64,000 nt of DNA from Acidobacteriota bacterium (GTDB lineage: Bacteria > Acidobacteriota > Terriglobia > Bryobacterales > Bryobacteraceae). Below are positions 58,007 to 64,000 of this stretch, piece by piece. The stretch is taken from NCBI GenBank assembly GCA_026393985.1, contig JAPKZB010000088.1:62001-126000 (forward strand). Reading direction: 5' to 3'. A model generated the notes under the pieces. It saw only the letters and a list, made by a program, of their open reading frames with translations. It had not been told where the DNA came from and searched no databases. Position 1 is the stretch's first letter; every line of letters begins with the position of its first letter. Made by a program: the position numbers and the translations under genes.

Positions 58007-59217
58007 TGCCGGCCTCGTTCTATTTCAAAGCGGTCACCCCGGATGGCAAGGTCCGCACCGGCACCATCACCGGCGATAACGACAAAACCATCGCCCGGGA
58101 GCTCCGCAAGCAGGGGCTGATGCCGGTCTACATCGGCCTCGAACAAAAAAAGAGCTTCGAGATCGCCCTGCCCGATTTCGGCGGCAGCCGCAAGAAAGAC
58201 GTCCTGTTCTTCACCCAGGAGATGTCGACGCTCCTCAACTCCGGCGTGCCCGTCGACCGCGCCCTCGCCATCGCCACCGAACTCACCGACAAACCGGCCT
58301 TCCGCATGGTCGTCCTCGATGTCATGCGCGTGCTCAAGGGCGGCCGCACCTTCGCGGACTCGCTCGGCACCCACCCGAAGCACTTCGGAGACCTCTATGT
58401 GAACATGGTCCGCGCCGGCGAGGCCTCCGGTTCGCTCGGCGTCGTCTTTGACCGGCTGAGCGAGTTTGAACGCACCCGCGACGAGCTCCGCAGCTACATC
58501 ATCAGCTCGATGGTTTATCCCGGGCTGCTCACGGCCGTCGGCATCGGGTCGATCTTTATCCTGATGAACTTCGTCGTGCCGCGCTTTGCCAGCGTCTTCC
58601 AGGAAGGACGCATGGAGATGCCGCTGCCCACCAGGCTCATGCTCGAAGCCAGCCGCCTCACCCAGACCTACGGCTGGATGGTGGGCCTCGGGCTCGCCGT
58701 TGGCTTCGTTTCGCTATCGGCGTATATCCGTACCCGCGAGGGCCGGCTGTGGTGGGACGGTTTTCGCCTGCGCGTGCCCCTGCTTGGCGACGCGCTGCGC
58801 AAGGCCGAAACCGCCCGCTTCGCCCGCGCCATGGGCACGCTGATCGCCAACTCGGTGCCGCTCGTGCAGTCGCTCAACATCGCCGGCGCCATTCTGAACA
58901 ACAAGAAAATCGCCGCCGCCATTGAGCCCATCGCCCTTGGCGTCAAGCGCGGCGAAGGCCTGTCGGCGCCGGTCAAGCGCGCCGCGGTCTTCCCTTCGCT
59001 CGCCGCCCATCTGTTGAGCGTGGGCGAAGAAACTGGCAGACTCGATCAGATGTTCCTGCGCATTGCGGATGTCTTTGAAGAAGAGACCAAGTCCGCCATC
59101 AAGCGCTTCACAAGCTTATTTGAACCGATGATCATCCTGGTGATGGGCATTCTGATCGGCGCGCTCGTGCTGAGCATGCTGCTGGCCATCACCAGCATCA
59201 ACGATGTCGCGGTGTAG
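58006..59217 (+). CDS. gspF: Type II secretion inner-membrane platform protein GspF (403 aa)
   Basis: It starts at the TAATG overlap with gspE. The family pattern is complete: FYFKAVTPDGKVRTGTI, FTQEMSTLLNSGVPVDRAL, GEASGSLGVVFDRLSEFERT, three transmembrane helices (around 170-195, 220-240, 375-400), ETARFARAMGTLIANSVPLV, and SVGEETGRLDQMFLRIADVF. GspF couples the GspE motor to pseudopilin assembly in the inner membrane. Confidence 0.96.
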   Translation: MPASFYFKAVTPDGKVRTGTITGDNDKTIARELRKQGLMPVYIGLEQKKSFEIALPDFGGSRKKDVLFFTQEMSTLLNSGVPVDRALAIATELTDKPAFRMVVLDVMRVLKGGRTFADSLGTHPKHFGDLYVNMVRAGEASGSLGVVFDRLSEFERTRDELRSYIISSMVYPGLLTAVGIGSIFILMNFVVPRFASVFQEGRMEMPLPTRLMLEASRLTQTYGWMVGLGLAVGFVSLSAYIRTREGRLWWDGFRLRVPLLGDALRKAETARFARAMGTLIANSVPLVQSLNIAGAILNNKKIAAAIEPIALGVKRGEGLSAPVKRAAVFPSLAAHLLSVGEETGRLDQMFLRIADVFEEETKSAIKRFTSLFEPMIILVMGILIGALVLSMLLAITSINDVAV

Positions 59218-59228
59218 GAGAGAAACGT

Positions 59229-59657
59229 ATGCAGAGAAAGAAACGAACGCAAGCCGGGGTCACCCTGATCGAAATGCTGGTCGTCGTCACGATCATCGCC
59301 CTGTTCGTCGCCGTGGTTGGCCCCAAGATGCTCAAGCGCGCCGACGGCGCCCGGGTCACCGCCGCCCGGCAGCAGATTCAGGCCTTCAGCACCGCCCTCG
59401 GCGCCTACAAGCTCGATACCGGCGTCTATCCCTCCACCGAACAGGGCCTGGCCGCGCTCAAGGTGCGCCCGGAGAATGTGACCAGCTGGCAGGGCCCGTA
59501 CATGCAGGACGTACCCACCGACCCCTGGCAGCGCCCCTACGTCTACAAGTTCCCCGGCGAGCACGGCGACGAACCCGACATCATTTCGCTCGGCGCCGAC
59601 GGCCAACCGGGCGGCGCCGACATCAACGAAGACGTCGTGAGCTGGAAATCAAAATGA
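59229..59657 (+). CDS. gspG: Major pseudopilin GspG (142 aa)
   Basis: The class III signal is KKRTQAG|VTLIEMLVVVTI (cleavage after Gly, Glu at +5). GspG marks YKLDTGVYPSTEQGLAAL, WQGPYMQDVPTDPWQRPYVY and IISLGADGQPGG (Ca-binding loop) are present. It is the main subunit of the T2SS pseudopilus. A gap of 11 bp from gspF holds the Shine-Dalgarno (AGGAG). Confidence 0.97.
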   Translation: MQRKKRTQAGVTLIEMLVVVTIIALFVAVVGPKMLKRADGARVTAARQQIQAFSTALGAYKLDTGVYPSTEQGLAALKVRPENVTSWQGPYMQDVPTDPWQRPYVYKFPGEHGDEPDIISLGADGQPGGADINEDVVSWKSK

Positions 59658-60127
59658 GCCGCCGGGGCGAGCGCGGCCTGACGCTGCTCGAAATGATGAT
59701 CGTTGCCGGACTGATCGCCCTCATGGTGGGCGTCAGCTTTCCGGCCATCAACTCGGGCATCGATTCCCTGCGCCTCCGCTCGGCCACCGACGCCATTGTG
59801 AGCCACCTCACCTCCGCCCTCAACCGGACCGAACGCCGGCAGATGGCCACCGAAGTCGCCATCCTCCGGCAGGAGAACCTCCTTCGCTTCGCCTCGGCCG
59901 ATTATGGCTACCGCAAGGAGCTGGCCATGCCGGACGGGGTGACCATTACCGCCGTGCGGCCCGAAATCCCCGGCGTCGACCCGGCCGCTCCGCGCGTGTT
60001 TCTCCTGCATCCCGGCGGCGTGATCCCCCGCATTGAAGTCGAGGTCACCAACCGCCGCGGCGTCAAGCGGCGGGTGAGCGTCGATCCCATCACCGGCACC
60101 GCGCAAATCGACCGGGGGCAGCCGTGA
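59654..60127 (+). CDS. gspH: Minor pseudopilin GspH-like (157 aa)
   Basis: ATG 59654 overlaps the gspG stop (ATGA). The prepilin signal is RGERG|LTLLEMMIVAGLIALM. The variable body (RSATDAIVSHLTSALNRTER, RQMATEVAILR, then RPEIPGVDPAAPRVFLLHPG) has the GspH/FimT outline. It is expected near the tip of the pseudopilus. Assignment to H rests on position and size. Confidence 0.85.
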   Translation: MSRRGERGLTLLEMMIVAGLIALMVGVSFPAINSGIDSLRLRSATDAIVSHLTSALNRTERRQMATEVAILRQENLLRFASADYGYRKELAMPDGVTITAVRPEIPGVDPAAPRVFLLHPGGVIPRIEVEVTNRRGVKRRVSVDPITGTAQIDRGQP

Positions 60128-60573
60128 GAAAGTCGAGCGCTGGCTTCACGCTGCTCGAAGTGCTGGTGGCCAGCGTCATCATGGCCGTCGCCATCGCCGG
60201 CCTGCTCTCAAACCTCACCACCTCCCTGCGCAACGCCGCGCGCCTCACCGAATACGACCGCGCCGCCCTGCTCGCCCGCCACAAGATGGACGAACTGCTC
60301 GTCACCCCGGCGCTCCCCGGCCAGATGGTCATCGAAGGCAGCTTCGACCCGGCGCAGTCCGGCACGGTGGAGGCGGGCTGGAAGGCCCGGGCGACGATCT
60401 TTGAAGGTCCGCCGAATGCGGGGCCGGGCGTCGAGATTCTCGAACGGATCGAGCTGCAGGTCTGGTGGAAACAGGGCGCGAAACTGCGGACGTTTCCGCT
60501 GGAAGGCTACCGTAAACGGATCCTGTTGCCCGGCGAGGCGGTCCTGCCGGCCGGAGGCGCGCCGCTGCCATGA
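60124..60573 (+). CDS. gspI: Minor pseudopilin GspI-like (149 aa)
   Basis: The GTG start at 60124 overlaps the gspH stop (GTGA). The signal is KSSAG|FTLLEVLVASVIMAVAI, with RAALLARHKMDELLVTPAL giving the GspI helix after it. GspI starts the tip complex with J and K. Its stop overlaps the gspJ ATG. Confidence 0.87.
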   Translation: MRKSSAGFTLLEVLVASVIMAVAIAGLLSNLTTSLRNAARLTEYDRAALLARHKMDELLVTPALPGQMVIEGSFDPAQSGTVEAGWKARATIFEGPPNAGPGVEILERIELQVWWKQGAKLRTFPLEGYRKRILLPGEAVLPAGGAPLP

Positions 60574-61304
60574 GGAAACGAAGCCAACGCGGCGTCACCC
60601 TGCTCGAACTGCTCATCGCCATTACGCTGATGAGCCTGTTGAGCGGCGGCATTCTCTATGGCTTGCGCGTGGGCCTGACGGCGCTCGAAAAGACCAACAA
60701 CCGGTTCCTGGCCAATCGCCGCGTGCTCGGCGTGGACCGCGCGCTGCAGCAGCAGTTGGCCGGCCTGATGCCCGTGGGCGCTGCCTGCCTCGGGCCGGAC
60801 GGTGCGCCGGGCGGCAAGACCCGCTACTTTCAGGGCGAGCCGCAGTCGATGCGCTTTGTCACCAACTACTCGCTCAACGAAGCCGCGCGCGGCCTCCCGC
60901 GCCTCGTCGAGTACAGCGTCATCCCCGGCGAGAACAACCAGGGCGTCCGGCTGATTGTGAACGAAACCGTCTACACCGGCCCCACCAGCCTGCTGGGCCA
61001 GTGCGTCGGCTTCCGCATGGACCCGGCGCGCGGCCTGCCCATCCCCATCTTCCGGCCCGTGCAGGCCGGGCCCGGCAGCTTCGTGCTCGCCGACCGCCTC
61101 GCCGCGGTGCGGTTTGTCTTTCTTGAAAAGATGCCCGCCCCGCTGCCGCCGCAGTGGATGCCGGCCTGGTCGGCGCCCGCCTGGCCGCTGGCCATCCGCA
61201 TCGAGATCACCCCGGCCGACGCCAATCCCGGCAGCCTCGACGTCTCCAACGTCACCGTTCCGGTTCGCGTCACCGCCGAACCCTTCAAGCAATATGCCGA
61301 CTAG
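60570..61304 (+). CDS. gspJ: Minor pseudopilin GspJ-like (244 aa)
   Basis: ATG overlap with gspI. The signal is KRSQRG|VTLLELLIAITLMSLL. Body marks are RRVLGVDRALQQQLAGLMPV, LPRLVEYSVIPGENN and WPLAIRIEITPADAN. Length and position fit GspJ of the pseudopilus tip. Confidence 0.87.
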   Translation: MRKRSQRGVTLLELLIAITLMSLLSGGILYGLRVGLTALEKTNNRFLANRRVLGVDRALQQQLAGLMPVGAACLGPDGAPGGKTRYFQGEPQSMRFVTNYSLNEAARGLPRLVEYSVIPGENNQGVRLIVNETVYTGPTSLLGQCVGFRMDPARGLPIPIFRPVQAGPGSFVLADRLAAVRFVFLEKMPAPLPPQWMPAWSAPAWPLAIRIEITPADANPGSLDVSNVTVPVRVTAEPFKQYAD

Positions 61305-62265
61305 CACCCAACGCGGCGGCGCGCTGCTCACGGTTCTGTGGCTCTCGGCGGCTCTCACGGCGATCGCCTTTTCGATCTCCACCACCGTCCGCGGCGAGAC
61401 CGAACGCACCTCGACCACCGTCGACCAAACCCGCGCCTACTATCTCGCCACCGGCGCCGTCGACCGCGCCATTCTCTGGATGCAGTGGGGCCGCAACATG
61501 TCCCCGAACGCCGACGGCACCGCCCGCTTCTGGACCTACACACTCACCCGCCTGCCCATGCGCTTTCCCACCGGCTACGCCGAGGTGGAAATCATTCCCG
61601 AGACCTCGAAGCTCAACATCAATACGGCCAACCCCCTCGAGTTCCAGCGTCTGTTCCTGAGCATGGGGCTCAACCCCGCGCTCGTTGAACAGCTAACCGC
61701 CGCCATCCTCGACTGGCGGCAGGCCGCGCCGGGGCCCACCGCCTTCGATCAATATTACGCCGCGCAGATTCCGTCTTTTCGCGCCCGCCACGCGTCCTTT
61801 GAACAGATCGAGGAGTTGCTGCTGGTTCGCGGGGTGACGCCTGATCTGTTCTACGGAACCTGGGTCCGCAACCCGGCCGGGCAACTGGTCCGGACGCCCG
61901 GCCTCAAGGACTGCCTCACGCTGTATGGCTCCAACAGCCAATTCGACATCAACATGACCTCCCCGCCCGTCCTTCTCTCGCTCGGTATCCCGCCCGATGT
62001 GGTTGCGCAGATTGTCGCCCGCCGCACCGTCCGCCCCTTTTTGCGGCAGGAGGAACTGGGTCCGATCGTCCAGGCCGCCGGACCCGGCGCCGGCCGCCTG
62101 CGGCTGGGCGGCGGCTCGATTTTCACGCTGCGGGCCACGGCGACGCTGCCGGGCAATGAGGTTCGGCGCTCGGTGGCGGCGGTGATCAAATTCAACTGGG
62201 ATGAGAAAGACGAGATGACGCCGTATCATATCCTCCGCTGGTACGACAACGCGGGGACCAACTAG
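61294..62265 (+). CDS. gspK: Type II secretion pseudopilus tip protein GspK-like (323 aa)
   Basis: ATG 61294 overlaps gspJ by 11 bp. The N-terminus TSTQRGG|ALLTVLWLSAALTAI lacks Glu at +5, as is usual for GspK, which caps the pseudopilus. Other marks are TSKLNINTANPLEFQRLFLS, the typical GspK/ComEA-like helix-hairpin-helix motif, and LLVRGVTPDLFYG. It is slightly shorter than the enterobacterial protein. Confidence 0.9.
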   Translation: MPTSTQRGGALLTVLWLSAALTAIAFSISTTVRGETERTSTTVDQTRAYYLATGAVDRAILWMQWGRNMSPNADGTARFWTYTLTRLPMRFPTGYAEVEIIPETSKLNINTANPLEFQRLFLSMGLNPALVEQLTAAILDWRQAAPGPTAFDQYYAAQIPSFRARHASFEQIEELLLVRGVTPDLFYGTWVRNPAGQLVRTPGLKDCLTLYGSNSQFDINMTSPPVLLSLGIPPDVVAQIVARRTVRPFLRQEELGPIVQAAGPGAGRLRLGGGSIFTLRATATLPGNEVRRSVAAVIKFNWDEKDEMTPYHILRWYDNAGTN

Positions 62266-63528
62266 ATGGGCAGCGGATTTCCGGTGGCGATGCGCCGCCT
62301 GCTGGCCTTCGGCACGGGCGTGGGGATTGAGGTGGGTCCGCGCGACCTGACCGTTTCCGTCGTGCGGGCCCGCCCCTCGAGCGCGGTGACGCTCGGGAGT
62401 GCGGTGATCGCCGGCTTCCGGGAGCGCCCGGCCGTCGAGTGGGGCCGGGAGTACGCCGAGTTCGTGAAAAAGTTCTCGGCGGGCCACGTAGCCGCCGTGG
62501 TGCTGGTGCCACGCGGCGAGGTCATTGTCCGCACCCTGCAGTTTCCGGCCGTCGGCGACGAGGAGCTGGAAGCAGCCATCGGGTTTCAACTCGATACCCT
62601 GCACCCCTACGCCGAAGACGACGCCGTGGCCGCGTTTGCCCGCCTCGCAGGCACGCAGGTGCTGATCGGCATCCTGCGGCGGCAGCGCTTTTCCGCCTAC
62701 CAGACCCTGTTCACCGAGGCTGGCGTTAAAGTGGTCAGCTTTACCTTCTCGGCCGCGGCCATCTATTCGGCCATCCGGATGACGGCCGATGCGCCCAAGG
62801 ACTTTCTCGCGGTGCAGGAGACGGTCGATGGCCTCGAAGTCTACGGCGAGAGTGCGGCTCGGCCGGTGTTTTCCTCCGTGTTTGACCTGCCGCGGCCGCG
62901 GGCGCTGGCTCTGGCCGGGGCGGAGTTGCGGCTGCCGCCCGAGACGCCACCCCTTGACTTGGGCGCGGCCATGGCGCAGGCCGCGGCGCTCACGAGCGCG
63001 GCGCCGGCCCTGGCCTTGGGAGCAAACTTCCTGCCCGAAGGCGAGCGCCGGTCGAGTTCGAAGTGGCGGTATGTGCCCACGGCCGCGCTGGCCGTGATCC
63101 TGGTGGCCCTGCTGGCCGCCATTCTGCTGCATGAGCCGTACGACACGGGGCGCTACGTGGCGGCGATGCAGAGCGAGATTTTGCGAAACGAACCCATTGC
63201 GGCCCGCGTGCCGCGGCTCGATCAGGCGACGGGCAAGGCCAGGGAACGGGTGAAGCAGCTCGATGACTTCCGCCGCCGCACGCGGCAGGACCTCGACCTG
63301 CTGCTGGACCTGACGACCACGCTGCCGCCGCCGTCCTATCTCTCCGGGCTCGATATCCTGCGCGACAGCGTGAACCTGACCGGCGAGACCGATCAGGCGG
63401 CGCCGCTGCTTCGCGTCCTCGATAACTCTTCGCGTCTTGCCAACAGCGAGTTCACCATGCCCATCGGCCGGGTAGCCACCGGCGAAGTATTCCGGATCCG
63501 GAGCCAGCGCGAGGGGGTGCGGCCGTGA
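62266..63528 (+). CDS. gspL: GspL-like assembly protein, actin-fold plus membrane anchor (420 aa)
   Basis: Starts directly after the gspK stop. Residues ~15-240 have an actin-like/PilM-type fold (GIEVGPRDLTVSVVRAR, VAAVVLVPRGEVIVRTLQFP, EELEAAIGFQLDTLHPYAED). One transmembrane helix lies at about 268-287 (YVPTAALAVILVALLAAILL). A PilN-like periplasmic coiled coil and fold follow (ATGKARERVKQLDDFRRRTR, SYLSGLDILRDSVNLTGETD). GspL links the GspE motor to the periplasmic GspM. The arrangement resembles a PilM-PilN fusion. Confidence 0.85.
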   Translation: MGSGFPVAMRRLLAFGTGVGIEVGPRDLTVSVVRARPSSAVTLGSAVIAGFRERPAVEWGREYAEFVKKFSAGHVAAVVLVPRGEVIVRTLQFPAVGDEELEAAIGFQLDTLHPYAEDDAVAAFARLAGTQVLIGILRRQRFSAYQTLFTEAGVKVVSFTFSAAAIYSAIRMTADAPKDFLAVQETVDGLEVYGESAARPVFSSVFDLPRPRALALAGAELRLPPETPPLDLGAAMAQAAALTSAAPALALGANFLPEGERRSSSKWRYVPTAALAVILVALLAAILLHEPYDTGRYVAAMQSEILRNEPIAARVPRLDQATGKARERVKQLDDFRRRTRQDLDLLLDLTTTLPPPSYLSGLDILRDSVNLTGETDQAAPLLRVLDNSSRLANSEFTMPIGRVATGEVFRIRSQREGVRP

Positions 63529-64000
63529 CGATCACCGACCGCGACCGCAAGGCGCTGCAGTTACTGGCCGGGGCCCTGGTGCTGCTCGGCGTGGCTTATT
63601 TCTGGCCCGATGGGTCGGCGGCCGAAAGCGGACCGCTGGCGGCGGACTCGCCGGCGTTGGTCGAACAGCGGCTCGAACGGGTCCGGCGGTTGATGCTGCA
63701 GGTGCCCGATAAAGAGGCCGCGCAGAAGGCCGCGCAGGGGGACCTGGCGGCGCGCGAAAAGGGTCTGCTGCAGGCCGATACGGCGCCGCAGGCGCAGGCG
63801 CAGCTGTTTCAGATTCTCCGCCGCGTGGGCCGGTCGCTGCCGCAGCCGGTCGAGATCCGGGCCAACGAGATCGGCCAGGCGAAGTCGTTCGGCGACGACT
63901 ATGGCGAGGTGAGCGTTTCGGTGAGCTTCGAGTGCGGGATTGAACAACTGGTGAACTTTCTGGCCGAACTCGGGGCGCAGCCCGAGCTGCTGGCGACCAG
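63525..64000 (+). CDS. GspM/PilO-like assembly protein (partial, cut by window edge)
   Basis: The GTG at 63525 overlaps the gspL stop (GTGA). About 158 codons are visible: a short cytoplasmic start, a transmembrane helix (residues ~11-26, LQLLAGALVLLGVAYF), a coiled coil (LVEQRLERVRRLMLQ, AAQKAAQGDLAAREKGLLQ) and a ferredoxin-like fold (SVSVSFECGIEQLVNFLAEL). This is the GspM/PilO plan and its position after gspL fits; it runs off the right end. Confidence 0.82.
   Translation, partial: MTITDRDRKALQLLAGALVLLGVAYFWPDGSAAESGPLAADSPALVEQRLERVRRLMLQVPDKEAAQKAAQGDLAAREKGLLQADTAPQAQAQLFQILRRVGRSLPQPVEIRANEIGQAKSFGDDYGEVSVSVSFECGIEQLVNFLAELGAQPELLAT

Overview
The window is high-GC, densely coded bacterial DNA and most likely comes from an acidobacterium of the Bryobacterales/Solibacter type. 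The reasons are three PSD1-type (DUF1587/1595/1592/1588/1585) cytochromes each paired with a Tat-exported DUF1552 protein, a carboxypeptidase-regulatory/TonB-dependent receptor, a bacillithiol BshC in a Gram-negative setting, an 'NGAKSKGP'-type lineage protein, and a diderm cell plan (RlpA, type II secretion). This placement is inferred from gene content; no rRNA is present.

Left part (1-11600): a leftward run goes from an ECF sigma factor (7638) through an anti-sigma factor with an unusual HNH-like C-terminal domain, a PSD1 cytochrome, a DUF1552 protein and an ankyrin protein, to a membrane protein with a patatin/cPLA2-like catalytic segment cut by the window edge. A TonB-dependent receptor and a polytopic membrane protein run the other way. 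Accessory region (11700-18250): two unrecognised coupled genes, one broken at a run of nine G; an IS3-family element that lost its left end and is itself interrupted by a low-GC NTF2-like gene; the tail of a replication-type gene cut by that IS; an integrase coupled to a Phd/VapC toxin-antitoxin pair; and an RHS core fragment. 18247-19026 is a lineage-type protein behind a perfect hairpin.

Middle part (19051-36557): nine codirectional genes on the minus strand (frataxin, HemW, threonine aldolase, desaturase, histidine kinase, response regulator, PSD1 cytochrome 2, DUF1552 2, small secreted protein), with bshC and an HpaI-type aldolase divergent from them. A tRNA-Leu(CAA) follows, then PSD1/DUF1552 module 3 with a divergent ankyrin protein and a PQQ-type sugar dehydrogenase. 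36590-45860: a strong terminator; an envelope operon (amidase, actin-like ATPase, GQYPP-repeat secreted protein); a glycosyltransferase; a REC/degenerate-GGDEF protein; a sigma-54 activator; RlpA; and a histone-H1-like protein behind a near-consensus promoter.

Right part (45900-64000): housekeeping genes (MidA-like methyltransferase, NCS1 permease, Der, PhoD phosphatase, TypA/BipA, threonine dehydratase) and a lipoprotein. These are followed by a long rightward chain in which an ECF sigma factor and its anti-sigma factor are translationally coupled, through a small secreted protein, to a type II secretion operon (gspE-F-G-H-I-J-K-L and the start of a gspM-like gene). No stretch longer than 300 bases outside the mobile element is without a gene. 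No CRISPR array and no rRNA were seen.
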